Source: Prauserella alba (GTDB taxonomy: Bacteria > Actinomycetota > Actinomycetes > Mycobacteriales > Pseudonocardiaceae). From it: a stretch of 64,000 nt of DNA. The stretch spans positions 980,841 to 1,044,840 of the forward strand of contig NZ_JAMTCH010000003.1 in NCBI RefSeq assembly GCF_024171735.1, written 5' to 3'. The translations under genes were made by a program, and so were the position numbers. This document shows, in pieces, positions 12,658-22,066 of the stretch (within the stretch, counting starts at the first letter, position 1; each line of letters starts with the position of its first letter). The notes under the pieces are model-generated. The model was given only the letters and a program-made list of their open reading frames with translations. It did no database searches and was not told the DNA's origin.

Positions 12658-12879
12658 TCACACGAGGTCGCTCGCCTCGTCCTGGTCGTGCTCGGCGAGG
12701 TGCACGACGGCGTCCCGCAACGCGGCGCGGAACCGGCCGACCTCGAGCGGGCCGAGCACCGCCGTCTCGCCGGGTGGAGCGACGACGACCACCTGTTGCC
12801 CGCTGGAGAACACGGTGAGCTTGCGTTTGCGTCCCGCCAGGTCACGGCAGGGAACGACCCACTCGTTCTGATCCGACAT
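12658..12879 (-). CDS. Small conserved hypothetical protein (73 aa)
   Basis: This short acidic/hydrophobic protein opens SDQNEWVVPCRDLAGRKRKLTVFSS and contains PPGETAVLGPLEVGRFRAALRDAVV (shown in parts). It has the look of a small cytosolic actinobacterial protein, with strands followed by one helix; I cannot name a family. GAGGAAGG lies eight bases before the ATG. It is in tandem with the methyltransferase downstream and the YrhK-like gene upstream, each separated by 50-115 bases. Codon use matches its neighbours, which supports it as a real gene. No function is proposed. Confidence 0.7.
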   Translation of the reverse strand: MSDQNEWVVPCRDLAGRKRKLTVFSSGQQVVVVAPPGETAVLGPLEVGRFRAALRDAVVHLAEHDQDEASDLV

Positions 12880-12994
12880 GCCGACCGCCTTCCTCGGAGC
12901 TTCATCGGGCTGAGCACAGGTGGGACGCGGCCACGGCTACCCCATGACGCGAGTAACGCACGGAATGTCACGAGCGATCGGGTTCCGAAGCGGT

Positions 12995-13282
12995 TCAGAA
13001 GTCGTGTGAGGCTTCGGTGGGCCGACCGGATCGGAATCGTCGCAGGTGAATGCGTCGCCGGAGCCGGATGGCGGGGCGGATCATCAGCTGGACGCTGCCG
13101 ATCAGGAACAGCCACGTCCCGGCGTACTCGGTGCTGTCGGAGAAGAACAGCACGCTGCCGATGGTGAACCAGAGCGCGATCAGCAGGTCGTTGACGATGC
13201 TCGCCACTTCGTAGCGGCGCCGGATGAGCAGTTCTTCGTCGCCGATCCGGATGTGGAGCGGTCCGGGGTCCTCGTCGGCCAT
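12995..13282 (-). CDS. YrhK-like domain membrane protein
   Basis: This 95-residue protein begins with a basic strand-rich segment (IRIGDEELLIRRRYEVASIVNDLL) and has two predicted transmembrane helices, about residues 32-48 and 54-70, then a basic tail. The RRYE...NDLL...GSxLFF pattern is that of the YrhK domain found in small bacterial membrane proteins of unknown function. The ATG lies 36 bases downstream of the stop of the MFS gene on the same strand, so it may share its transcript. The function is unknown. Confidence 0.72.
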   Translation of the reverse strand: MADEDPGPLHIRIGDEELLIRRRYEVASIVNDLLIALWFTIGSVLFFSDSTEYAGTWLFLIGSVQLMIRPAIRLRRRIHLRRFRSGRPTEASHDF

Positions 13283-13318
13283 GTGATCACGGTGCCACTG
13301 CCGGCGAGGAGCCGCAGA

Positions 13319-14557
13319 TCAGGGGTTCGCCGAGCGGGACCGGACCATGGTCAGGAAGCTCGTCAGGGCCAGCGCGAAGAACCCGGCCATGAGTGCGGCC
13401 ATCGGGACGGCCGAGCCCTCGCCGAACAGGCCGATCAGCGGGGAGGCCGCGCCGGCGACGAGGAACTGCAACACGCCGAGCAGCGCCGAGGCCGACCCCG
13501 CCTTGTCCGGGTGGTCGGCCATCGCGAGCGCCATGGCGTTCGGCATGATCATGCCGTTCGAGCACACGACCAGGTAGATCGCGGGCAGCAGGACGGGCAG
13601 GCCGAGCCCGGCCACCGCCGCGATCGTGGCCGCCACGGCTGCCGTCGTTCCGGTCACCAGTCCGGTGCGCAGCAGGGCCCGTTGGCTGAACCGGCCGACC
13701 AGGCGGGCGTTGACCTGCGTCATCGCGACCAGGCCGATCGCGCCGCCGCCGAAGACGAAGCTGTAGGTCTGCGGGCCGAGGCCGTAGATGTCCTGGAGTA
13801 CGAAGCTGGACGCCGAGATGTAGGTGAACATGCCGGCGAATCCGAGTCCGATGGTGAGGGCGCAGCCGAGGAACGCGCGGTGCCGCAGCAGGCTGAAGTA
13901 CGTGCGCAGGACGCCGCCGATCCGTGCGGGCCTGCGCGCGGCCTCCGGCAGCGTCTCCGGCAGGGCCAGCGCCGCGACGAGCAGCAGCAGTCCGCCGAAG
14001 GCGGCGAGGACGGAGAAGATGCCGCGCCAGGACGTGACGGTGAGCAGCTGGCCGCCGATGATCGGCGCCAGGATCGGCGCCACCCCCGAGACCAGCATCA
14101 GCGCGGAGAAGAACCGGGACATGGCGATGCCGGAGAAGAGGTCACGGACGGTGGCGCGGGCGATCACGATGCCCGCGGCGGCGCCGAACGCCTGCAGTGC
14201 CCGCGCTCCGATCAGCACCTCGATCGACGGGCTGAGCGCACACAGCACGCTCGCGGCGATGTAGAGCGCGACACCGGCGAGCAGCGGGACTCGTCTGCCG
14301 AAGGCGTCCGACAGGGGCCCCGCGACGAGCTGGCCCGCCCCGAGCCCGATGACGAACGCCGCCAGCGTGAGCTGGACCAGTGCGTTGGCCGCGGAGAAGT
14401 CGCCGGCCATACCGGGCAGCGCGGGCAGGTACATGTCGATCGACAGCGGGCCGAACGCCGTCAGCCCGCCGAGGATGAGTGCGAAACGCAACCGGCCGCT
14501 GCGGCTGAGCCGAGCTCCTGCATCGGCGACGGGGGCCACGGTCGTGGCTGCGGTCAC
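13319..14557 (-). CDS. Multidrug effflux MFS transporter, Bcr/CflA family
   Basis: This 412-residue protein has about twelve hydrophobic segments and the layout of the Bcr/CflA subfamily. The N-terminal LGGLTAFGPLSIDMYLPALP includes the subfamily D-M-Y-L-P-A-x-P motif, and GPLSDAFGRRVPLL is the major facilitator loop 2-3 motif. Family members export drugs such as bicyclomycin or small metabolites by proton antiport in the cytoplasmic membrane. The start is a GTG at 14557 with GGGAGGA just upstream. A short inverted repeat CCCTC-TACG-GAGGG (14624-14637) lies in the upstream region and could be an operator. Confidence 0.9.
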   Translation of the reverse strand: MTAATTVAPVADAGARLSRSGRLRFALILGGLTAFGPLSIDMYLPALPGMAGDFSAANALVQLTLAAFVIGLGAGQLVAGPLSDAFGRRVPLLAGVALYIAASVLCALSPSIEVLIGARALQAFGAAAGIVIARATVRDLFSGIAMSRFFSALMLVSGVAPILAPIIGGQLLTVTSWRGIFSVLAAFGGLLLLVAALALPETLPEAARRPARIGGVLRTYFSLLRHRAFLGCALTIGLGFAGMFTYISASSFVLQDIYGLGPQTYSFVFGGGAIGLVAMTQVNARLVGRFSQRALLRTGLVTGTTAAVAATIAAVAGLGLPVLLPAIYLVVCSNGMIMPNAMALAMADHPDKAGSASALLGVLQFLVAGAASPLIGLFGEGSAVPMAALMAGFFALALTSFLTMVRSRSANP

Positions 14558-14623
14558 GGTTCCTCCCGGTGATCGGTGTTGCGAACGTCCTCCTCGAACA
14601 AGTAGCGAGCATGGCTAAGTATT

Positions 14624-14637
14624 CCCTCTACGGAGGG
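14624..14637. promoter_or_regulatory. Inverted repeat upstream of the Bcr/CflA gene
   Basis: CCCTC-TACG-GAGGG forms a 5-bp-armed palindrome 67 bases before the transporter GTG. It sits in a 250-base stretch with no other gene and an unusually A/T-rich patch, consistent with an operator/promoter. The assignment is tentative. Confidence 0.3.
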
Positions 14638-14806
14638 TGATCTGAGACGGGTGTACCGCTCACGGTGCGGAACGGGACAAATGCGGCAGTGGTGCCGGTG
14701 GCGTGGCCTGTGCTGCCCGCGATGCTGCCGGCGGGTGCTGTGACGCATCCGCGTCCTCGCCGGCGGCTGGGCTGCCTGCGGTGCCGGCGTCTGCTGGTGG
14801 AGCCGG

Positions 14807-15469
14807 TCAGAGCCAGGCGGTGCGGATGCGAACCCGGTGCGGCGGTCCCGGCCCATCGGCGTCGCCGAGGCGGTTCGTCATCGTCCACACCGGCCCCGTG
14901 GTGTCCGGCAGGCCGTAGAGGTGGTCATCGCTGCCGCAGGTGTACGTCGGCCTGCCGGGTGGGTCGTTCGCCCTGCCCGGACCGGGTGCGGGCACGCAGT
15001 GGCGGCCGTCGGCGAGTTCCAGGAACCACGGCCTGCCGGGGCGCCTCCGGTCGGCAGGCCCGGGCGTGTCCTCGACGATCCGGATGCGCACGGCCTCGGA
15101 CGTCGTCGGGTTCTGCACGCACAACGCCACGTCGGGCCGCGGGCGGTGCCGGACGAAACACGGGTCGTACAGGAAGTAGCCCGCCGTGGTCATGCAGCGG
15201 CGCGCATCCGGATCCGACAGGTTCACCCCGGACGCGGAGCATTTCGCAGCGGCGCGGTCGACGACGGTGAACTCCGGTGCGGGGCGGCCCGACGGGGTGA
15301 ACGGGTCGAGGTGCACCGCGCGAGTGGCCGTCACGGGGGCGGTGTGGTCGGTGCCCGCCCCGCCGGCGTCCGCGTCGGTGCAGCCGGCCAGGGCGAGGAG
15401 GGCGGCGCCCAGGCCGATGGCGGCGCGACGGGTGCGCGAGTGGCGGGTGCGCGAGCGGCGGGTCGTCAC
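14807..15469 (-). CDS. Secreted lipoprotein, paralogue 1 of a tandem pair
   Basis: This 220-residue protein has a basic, Arg-rich N-terminus, a hydrophobic stretch and the lipobox LAGC, so it is probably lipidated on the outer face of the membrane. The mature part contains several conserved cysteines and the landmarks DPCF, CVQNPTT, RPWFLELADGRHCVP, TCGSDDHLYGLPD and RIRTAW. Every one of these recurs in the upstream neighbour, so the two arose by tandem duplication. I chose GTG 15469, two bases after the upstream stop; GTG 15481, overlapping it, is equally possible. No family is recognised. Confidence 0.75.
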   Translation of the reverse strand: MTTRRSRTRHSRTRRAAIGLGAALLALAGCTDADAGGAGTDHTAPVTATRAVHLDPFTPSGRPAPEFTVVDRAAAKCSASGVNLSDPDARRCMTTAGYFLYDPCFVRHRPRPDVALCVQNPTTSEAVRIRIVEDTPGPADRRRPGRPWFLELADGRHCVPAPGPGRANDPPGRPTYTCGSDDHLYGLPDTTGPVWTMTNRLGDADGPGPPHRVRIRTAWL

Positions 15470-15471
15470 GG

Positions 15472-16134
15472 TCAGAACCACGCCGTGCGGATCGATGCCT
15501 TGTCGAGCTGCGGGCCGGGTTCGGTGCGTTCGTCCGCCTCACCGTGCCGGTTGGCGATCGTCCACACGCGTGTCGTTGTGTCCGGCATGCCGTAGAGGTA
15601 GTCGTTCCGGCCGCACCCGTAGGTCGGGTCCTCCTCGGTGGATTCGGGGTCGTCGGCGCCGGGCATCGGCACGCAGTGGCGGCCGTCGGCGAGCTCGATG
15701 AACCACGGCCGGTGCCGCTGTGCCTCCTTCGGTACGGGCCCGACGTCCTCGACGACCTCGAAGCCCGTCGCCTCGCCGGTCGTCGGGTTCTGGATGCAGA
15801 TCGCACGGTCCGGTCCCGGCCGGACGCGCAGATAGCACGGGTCGTGCACTTCCTGTGAGGTGTGCGAGTCGCCGGTGAGCACGGGGGCGCAGCGGCGGGC
15901 GTCCGAGCCCGAGATGCTCACCCACGACTGCCAGCAGTTGCCCTCGCCCTTCTCGACGATGTCGAGATCGGGATCGGGTTCACCGGACTCGGTGAACGGA
16001 TCCACGGTGATCTGCTCGGTCGCGGTGACGGGCCCGGCGTCCGCTGCGAGCCGGGTGTCGGGCGCGCCGCCGCACCCGCCGAGTCCCGCCAGCGCCGCGA
16101 TGGCCACGACGACTCCCGGGAGGATCTTCCTCAC
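15472..16134 (-). CDS. Secreted lipoprotein, paralogue 2 of a tandem pair
   Basis: This 220-residue lipoprotein starts at a GTG (16134) with GGAAGG eight to thirteen bases upstream. It has a short basic n-region, a hydrophobic core and the lipobox LGGC near residue 21. The mature domain has DPCY, CIQNPTT, RPWFIELADGRHCVP, YGCGRNDYLYGMPD and SIRTAWF in the same order and spacing as its downstream paralogue, with six shared cysteines that could form disulfides outside the cell. It is divergent from hrpA. The function is unknown; both look like actinobacterial surface lipoproteins of a small private family. Confidence 0.78.
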   Translation of the reverse strand: MRKILPGVVVAIAALAGLGGCGGAPDTRLAADAGPVTATEQITVDPFTESGEPDPDLDIVEKGEGNCWQSWVSISGSDARRCAPVLTGDSHTSQEVHDPCYLRVRPGPDRAICIQNPTTGEATGFEVVEDVGPVPKEAQRHRPWFIELADGRHCVPMPGADDPESTEEDPTYGCGRNDYLYGMPDTTTRVWTIANRHGEADERTEPGPQLDKASIRTAWF

Positions 16135-16332
16135 GTGCCGCTGCCTTCCGTTCGCGTTCACCCGTGCTGCCGGACCCGGCCGGGAACCGCGGGCCGGGAC
16201 ACGCGCCGGGGTGCGTGTGTGGGGACACGCGCAGCCTAGAGGGCCGGTGCGGCCGCCGGTGCGGGGACCCGCTGCCGAATGCCGATAATCGGGAGGAGCG
16301 GCGCAGCCGCGCCCGGTAAGCTGGCCGGCGGT

Positions 16333-19300
16333 ATGTCTGCACGTTCCCCTCTCGATGAGCTGCGCCCGCGGCTGTCCGGTCTGACCATCGGCGACGCCCA
16401 CCGGGTGCGGCGCCGGATCGACGGTGCCCGGAAGTCCCGCGGCGCGACCCCGGCCAAGCTCGCGGCGATCGCCGCGGAGATCTCCGCCGACATGGACCGG
16501 GCCGAGGAGCGGGTGCGCAGGCGCCGCGAGGCGGTGCCGCGCATCACCTACCCGCAGCAGCTCCCGGTCAGCGGTCGTGCCGAGGACCTGGCCGAGGCGA
16601 TCCGCGACAACCAGGTCGTGATCGTGGCCGGCGAGACCGGGTCGGGCAAGACGACGCAGCTGCCGAAGATCTGCCTCGACCTTGGGCTCGGGGTCCGCGG
16701 GCAGATCGGGCACACCCAGCCGCGGCGGCTCGCGGCCCGCACCGTCGCCGAGCGGGTGGCCAGCGAGGTGTCCTCCGAGCTCGGCGCGGCCGTCGGCTAC
16801 AAGGTGCGGTTCACCGACACCTCGAGCGACGAGACGCTGCTGAAGGTGATGACCGACGGCATCCTGCTCGCGGAGATCGCGCGCGACCGGATGCTGCGCC
16901 AGTACGAGGTCCTCATCATCGACGAGGCGCACGAGCGCAGCCTCAACATCGACTTCCTGCTCGGGTACCTGAAGCAGCTGTTGCCGAAGCGGCCCGACCT
17001 GAAGGTGATCATCACCTCGGCCACGATCGATCCGGACCGGTTCGCCCGGCACTTCGCCGGCTCCGACGGTGAACCTGCGCCGGTACTGGAGGTCTCGGGC
17101 CGGACGTATCCGGTCGAGGTGCGGTACCGGCCGATCGTCGACCCCGACGACCCCGACGCCGATTCGGACCGGGACCAGACGCAGGCGATCACCGACGCCG
17201 TCCGGGAACTCGTCGCCGAGGGGCCGGGCGACATTCTCGTGTTCGCGTCGGGCGAGCGCGAGATCCGCGACGCCGGCGACGCACTGGCCGCGATGGAGCT
17301 GCCGAACACCGAGGTGGTGCCGCTGTACGCGCGGTTGTCGGCCGCCGATCAGCACCGCGTCTTCCAACGGCACACGGGCAGGCGCATCGTCGTGGCGACC
17401 AACGTCGCGGAGACGTCGCTGACCGTGCCCGGCATCAAGTACGTCGTCGACCCGGGTACGGCACGCATCTCGCGTTACAGCCACCGCACGAAGGTGCAGC
17501 GGCTGCCGATCGAGCCGGTGTCACAGGCCTCGGCCAACCAGCGCAAGGGCCGCTGCGGCCGCACCTCGGACGGAATCTGCATCCGGCTGTACTCCGAGGA
17601 CGATTTCGACGCCCGCCCGGAGTTCACCGATCCGGAGATCCTGCGCACCAACCTGGCTTCGGTGATTCTGCAGATGACGTCGCTGGGACTGGGTGACGTC
17701 GCGGCGTTCCCGTTCGTCGAACCACCCGACCGCAGGCAGGTCACCGCCGGTGTGCAACTGCTGCAGGAACTGGGGGCGCTCGACACGGCGAAGGGCAGGC
17801 TGACGCCGATCGGCAAGCGGCTCGCGCAGCTGCCGGTCGATCCGCGGCTCGGCCGGATGATCCTGGAAGGTGCCGAGAACGGCTGCGTGCGCGAAGTGAT
17901 GATCATCGCGGCCGGGCTGTCCATTCAGGACCCACGGGAGCGGCCGGCCGAACACAAGGAGGCGGCAGGCCAGCAGCACGCGCGGTTCCGCGACAAGGAC
18001 TCGGACTTCCTCGCGTACCTGAACCTGTGGAACTACCTGCGCGAGAAGCAGAAGGAACTGTCGGGAAACCAGTTCCGCAAGATGTGCCGTGCCGAGTACC
18101 TCAACCATCTGCGGGTGCGCGAATGGCAGGACGTCAACAGCCAACTGCGGCAACTGCTCAAGCCGCTCGACATCACGCTCAACAGCGTGCCCGGCGATCC
18201 GCAGCGCATTCACACCTCACTGCTGGCGGGGCTGCTGTCGCACATCGGGCTGAAGGATCCGGAGAAGGGCGACTACCTGGGCGCCAGGGGCACCCGGTTC
18301 TCCGTGTTCCCCGGTTCGGCGCTGTTCAAGAAGCAGCCACGGTGGATCGCCTCGGCGGAGCTGGTCGAGACGTCTCGGTTGTGGGCGCGCGTGAACGCGC
18401 GGGTGGAGCCGGAGTGGATCGAGCCGCTCGCCGGGCATCTGGTCAAGCGCACGTACTCGGAACCGCGCTGGGAGCGCAAGCAGGCGGCCGTGATGGCGTC
18501 GGAACGCGTGACGCTCTACGGCGTTCCGCTGATCGCCGGCCGCACGGTGAACTACGGCCGGATCGATCCGGAGACCTCACGGGAGCTGTTCATCCGCCGT
18601 GCCCTCGTCGACGGCGACTGGGAGACCCGGCACCGGTTCTTCCACGAGAACCGGGCGTTGCTCGACGAGGTCGAGGACCTGGAGAACCGTGCCCGCAGGA
18701 GGGACATCCTCGTCGACGACGAGACCCTGTTCGCGTTCTACGACGAGCGGATCCCCGACGACGTGGTGTCGGGGCGCCACTTCGACGCGTGGTGGAAGAA
18801 GGCCTCGCGCAGCGAACCGGACCTGCTGAGCTTCGAGAAGACGATGCTCATCAACGCCACCTCCGACGAGGTGCGTGCCGCGGACTATCCCGACACGTGG
18901 CAGCAGGGTGAGGTCCGGTTCCCGCTGACGTACCAGTTCGAGCCAGGGGCGGACGCCGACGGTGTGACCGTCCACATTCCACTCCCGGTACTGAACCAGG
19001 TCGCGGCCGACGGGTTCGACTGGCAGGTTCCGGGACTGCGGGAGGAACTCGTGACCGCGCTGATCAAGTCGCTGCCGAAGGCGACCCGGCGCAATTTCGT
19101 GCCCGCCCCGGACACGGCCCGCGAGGTCCTCGCGCACGTGGAGCCGTCGCGTGGGCCGCTGCTCGAGGTGCTGAGTGCGGAGCTGGAGCGGCTGCGCGGA
19201 GTCGCCGTTCCGGTCGGGGAGTGGGCCCCGGAGACGGTGGGCGATCATCTGCGGATGACGTTCCGTGTCGTCGACGACGCGGGTGCCGCGGTGGCCGAGG

Positions 19301-20244
19301 GCAAGGATCTGGAGGCGCTGCGCGACAAGCTCGGCGATCGGGTGCGGGAGACGATCTCGGCGGCGGCCGACGACATGGAGCGGGGCGGGCTGACCACCGC
19401 GTCGTTCGGCACCCTGCCGGACGTGTTCGAGGCGCAGCGCCGTGGGCACGCGGTCAAGGCGTATCCCGCGCTGGTCGACGAGGGCGACTCCGTGGCGGTG
19501 CGGATGTTCGACACGCCGGGCCAGCAGGCCTCGGCGATGCGTGCGGGTACGCGCAAGCTCGTGCGGTTGGCCCTGCCGTCGCCGATGAAGTACATCAACC
19601 GCAACCTCGGGAACCGGTCGAAGCTAGTGCTGGCCCGCAACCCGCACGGCGGTGTGCAGGGACTGCTGGAGGACTGCGTCGACTGTGCTGTGGACAAGCT
19701 GGTGGCCGAGGCCGGTGGGCCGGTGCGGGAGGACTCGGCGTTCCCCGCTCTGGTGAAGACGGTGGGGCAGCGGCTGAATCCGACCGTGCTCGCCGTGCTG
19801 GGCGAGGTGGAGCAGATCCTCACCGCGGTGCACGAGGTCGAGGCGTCGTTGTCCGACATGGACGGACGTGCGATCGCGGAATCGCTGGCCGACGCCAGGG
19901 CGCACCTGGCGTCGCTCGTGTACGACGGTTTCGTCACCGCGACCGGCTACGACCGCCTGCCCGACCTGGTGCGCTACGTGCGGGGCATCGGCCGCAGACT
20001 GGAGAAACTGCCCAGTGACCCGGCGCGGGACGTCGAACGGCTGCGGGAGATCGCCTGGTTGTGGGACGAGTACCGCGGGGTGCTCGACGAGGTGCCGCCG
20101 CGAACCGAACCGAGCCCGGAACTCGCCGAGATCCGGTGGATGATCGAGGAGCTCCGGATCAGTTTCTTCGCCCAGACACTCAAGACCGCGTATCCGGTGT
20201 CGGTGAAACGCATCGTCAAGGCACTCGACAAGGCCCCGCTGTAA
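16333..20244 (+). CDS. hrpA: ATP-dependent RNA helicase HrpA
   Basis: This 1303-residue DEAH-box helicase has the length and domain order of HrpA. Walker A GETGSGKTTQ begins at residue 100, DEAH (DEAHERS) at 197, SAT in ITSATID, and QRKGRCGRTSDGICIRLY is motif VI. These are followed by the winged-helix/ratchet HA2 region, OB-fold domain and the long HrpA-specific C-terminal domain (DUF3418). The enzyme unwinds RNA and is implicated in mRNA processing and ribosome-collision rescue in other bacteria. The ATG at 16333 is preferred to 16279 because the family begins near SPLDELRPRLSGL. It converges with the ABC-F gene with only 11 bases between stops. Confidence 0.96.
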   Translation: MSARSPLDELRPRLSGLTIGDAHRVRRRIDGARKSRGATPAKLAAIAAEISADMDRAEERVRRRREAVPRITYPQQLPVSGRAEDLAEAIRDNQVVIVAGETGSGKTTQLPKICLDLGLGVRGQIGHTQPRRLAARTVAERVASEVSSELGAAVGYKVRFTDTSSDETLLKVMTDGILLAEIARDRMLRQYEVLIIDEAHERSLNIDFLLGYLKQLLPKRPDLKVIITSATIDPDRFARHFAGSDGEPAPVLEVSGRTYPVEVRYRPIVDPDDPDADSDRDQTQAITDAVRELVAEGPGDILVFASGEREIRDAGDALAAMELPNTEVVPLYARLSAADQHRVFQRHTGRRIVVATNVAETSLTVPGIKYVVDPGTARISRYSHRTKVQRLPIEPVSQASANQRKGRCGRTSDGICIRLYSEDDFDARPEFTDPEILRTNLASVILQMTSLGLGDVAAFPFVEPPDRRQVTAGVQLLQELGALDTAKGRLTPIGKRLAQLPVDPRLGRMILEGAENGCVREVMIIAAGLSIQDPRERPAEHKEAAGQQHARFRDKDSDFLAYLNLWNYLREKQKELSGNQFRKMCRAEYLNHLRVREWQDVNSQLRQLLKPLDITLNSVPGDPQRIHTSLLAGLLSHIGLKDPEKGDYLGARGTRFSVFPGSALFKKQPRWIASAELVETSRLWARVNARVEPEWIEPLAGHLVKRTYSEPRWERKQAAVMASERVTLYGVPLIAGRTVNYGRIDPETSRELFIRRALVDGDWETRHRFFHENRALLDEVEDLENRARRRDILVDDETLFAFYDERIPDDVVSGRHFDAWWKKASRSEPDLLSFEKTMLINATSDEVRAADYPDTWQQGEVRFPLTYQFEPGADADGVTVHIPLPVLNQVAADGFDWQVPGLREELVTALIKSLPKATRRNFVPAPDTAREVLAHVEPSRGPLLEVLSAELERLRGVAVPVGEWAPETVGDHLRMTFRVVDDAGAAVAEGKDLEALRDKLGDRVRETISAAADDMERGGLTTASFGTLPDVFEAQRRGHAVKAYPALVDEGDSVAVRMFDTPGQQASAMRAGTRKLVRLALPSPMKYINRNLGNRSKLVLARNPHGGVQGLLEDCVDCAVDKLVAEAGGPVREDSAFPALVKTVGQRLNPTVLAVLGEVEQILTAVHEVEASLSDMDGRAIAESLADARAHLASLVYDGFVTATGYDRLPDLVRYVRGIGRRLEKLPSDPARDVERLREIAWLWDEYRGVLDEVPPRTEPSPELAEIRWMIEELRISFFAQTLKTAYPVSVKRIVKALDKAPL

Positions 20245-20255
20245 CGGAGGCCGCG

Positions 20256-21854
20256 TCACACCGGTTCGGTGTGCTCCAGCGTGCCCTCCAGCCGTAGCCA
20301 TCGAGTTGCGCCGATGGTGCGAAGGAACGCGGTGTCGTGGCTTGTCACGATGAGCGCGCCCGGGTAGGAGGCGAGCTCGCGGGTGAGGTGCCGGACGCTG
20401 CTCGCGTCGAGATCGGTGGTGGGTTCGTCCAACAGCAGCAGTTGTGGTTCCGGTTCCGCGAGCAGGAGTCGTGCCAGGCTCGCGCGGAAACGTTCGCCGC
20501 CGGAGAGCTCGCCCACCGGCAGATCGGCCAGGTCACCGCGCAGCAGGAACCGCGCGAGCCGGGCGCGGATGGCGTTCGCGGTGAGTCCGGGAGCGGCGGC
20601 GGCCACGTTCTGCACGGCCGATGCGGTGTCGTCGAGGGTGTCGAGCCGTTGTGGCAGGAGCCGAGCCGGAACCGGAGTCGTGACGGTGCCGGAGCGGGGA
20701 GTCAGGTCGCCGACGACGGTGTGCAGCAGGGTGCTCTTGCCGGCGCCGTTGGGGCCCACCAGCGCGATCCGCTCCGGTCCGTGGACGTTCAGGCTCACCG
20801 TGGGACCGTTGCGGAGTTCCACATCGGACAGTTGTAGGACATGCCGTCCGGCCGGTACCGCCGTTGCGGGCAGGTCGACCCGGATCTCCCGGTCGGACCG
20901 CACGGCGTGTTCGGCCCGTTCGAGTCGTTGTCTGGCCTGCGCCAGTTTCTCGGAGCGCATCACACGGTGTTTGCCCGCGGCGATCTCGGCGTCCTCCTGG
21001 CGCTTGCGCATCCGTACCTTCGGTTCGCGTTTGGTGTCCCACTGCTTCCTGCCGTAGCGCACCCGGCGGGCGAGCGTGGCCCGTGCTGCGACGAGTTCCC
21101 GTTGCTGCCGTTCGACGTCGGACTCCGCGGCGCGGACGGTCCGCGCCGCCGCCCGCTGCTGTGCGGCGACGACCGCCTCGTGGTGGCTGACGTCGCCGCC
21201 GTAGAAGGTCAGCGACCGGTCGCGGAGCTCGGCGATGCGATCGACGCCGCCGAGGACCTCGCGGTCGTGGGAGACGACCACGACCGCTCCTTTCCAGCTC
21301 CGGAGGAACTCGGTGACGACGGCGCGGGCGCGTTCGTCGAGGTTGTTGGTCGGTTCGTCGAGCAGCAGCACGTCAGGCTGGTGGAGGAACTGGGCGCTGA
21401 GCCCGAGCAGCACCGTCTCGCCTGCGGACAGGTCGCCGAGGTGCCGGTCGGTGTCGAGATGTGCGAGGCCGAGACGATCGAGCGTGGCGCGGGTACGTTC
21501 CACGATGTCCCACCGGTCGCCGACGACGGCGAAGTGGTGCTCGTCGGCTGCGCCCCGTTCGATCGCGGCGATGGCGGCCGTGATCTCGGCGGTGCCGAGT
21601 ACCTCCGCCACCGTGCTGTCGGTGTCGAGTGTCAGGTTCTGCGGCAGGTGGCCGAGACGGCCGGTCACGGTGATCGACCCCGCGGTGGGTGTCAGCTCGC
21701 CGGTGATGAGCCGCAGCAGTGTGGATTTGCCGGAGCCGTTGCGCCCGACGAGGCCGGTGCGCCCCGGGCCGAAGACGGCGGTCAGCCGGTCGACGACGAC
21801 GTCACCGTCGGGCCAGGCGAACGAGAGGTCGGTGCAGATGACGGAGGTGGACAT
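20256..21854 (-). CDS. ABC-F family ATP-binding cassette protein
   Basis: This 532-residue protein has two ATPase cassettes and no membrane domain. Walker A motifs are VGRNGSGKST and VGPNGAGKST; Walker B motifs are DVLLLDEPTNNLD and QLLLLDEPTTDLD; the signatures are LSAGE in the first and LSGGE in the second cassette. An Arg/Lys-rich linker of about 80 residues separates them. ABC-F proteins act on the ribosome, as translation factors or as target-protection antibiotic-resistance factors. This member has the compact form of actinobacterial ones, but sequence alone does not tell housekeeping from resistance. ATG 21854 follows GGGGAG. Confidence 0.93.
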   Translation of the reverse strand: MSTSVICTDLSFAWPDGDVVVDRLTAVFGPGRTGLVGRNGSGKSTLLRLITGELTPTAGSITVTGRLGHLPQNLTLDTDSTVAEVLGTAEITAAIAAIERGAADEHHFAVVGDRWDIVERTRATLDRLGLAHLDTDRHLGDLSAGETVLLGLSAQFLHQPDVLLLDEPTNNLDERARAVVTEFLRSWKGAVVVVSHDREVLGGVDRIAELRDRSLTFYGGDVSHHEAVVAAQQRAAARTVRAAESDVERQQRELVAARATLARRVRYGRKQWDTKREPKVRMRKRQEDAEIAAGKHRVMRSEKLAQARQRLERAEHAVRSDREIRVDLPATAVPAGRHVLQLSDVELRNGPTVSLNVHGPERIALVGPNGAGKSTLLHTVVGDLTPRSGTVTTPVPARLLPQRLDTLDDTASAVQNVAAAAPGLTANAIRARLARFLLRGDLADLPVGELSGGERFRASLARLLLAEPEPQLLLLDEPTTDLDASSVRHLTRELASYPGALIVTSHDTAFLRTIGATRWLRLEGTLEHTEPV

Positions 21855-22016
21855 GAGGAGGCTCCCCGCTGTACGTGGACGACGGACAACGTGGCGATCC
21901 GCGAGCGTCGTCGCGGTATCCCGAGAACCTCAGCGGACCAACGTCTCACTCCGTTCGGCGGCGGCAACTGGGGACGACGGTAGACGTGCGCACATTGGCG
22001 GGGCAACGGATTTCCC

Positions 22017-22066
22017 GACGTCGGATCTCCTGATGTCGGATCTCCTGACGTCGCCGCGACGTCAGG
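22017..22066. repeat. 15-bp direct repeats and inverted repeat at the end of the PycTM gene
   Basis: GACGTCGGATCTCCT (22017-22031) is repeated with one change at 22032-22046, and a third partial copy (22047-22053) runs into an inverted repeat with 10-bp arms CCTGACGTCG/CGACGTCAGG (22044-22053 and 22057-22066). The palindrome covers the stop codon of the minus-strand PycTM gene and could act as its terminator. Confidence 0.55.

Noticed and set aside
13046-14572. Open frame of 508 codons on the plus strand
   Set aside because: Antisense of the Bcr/CflA transporter and part of the YrhK-like gene; Gln/Arg/Asp-rich with no motifs.
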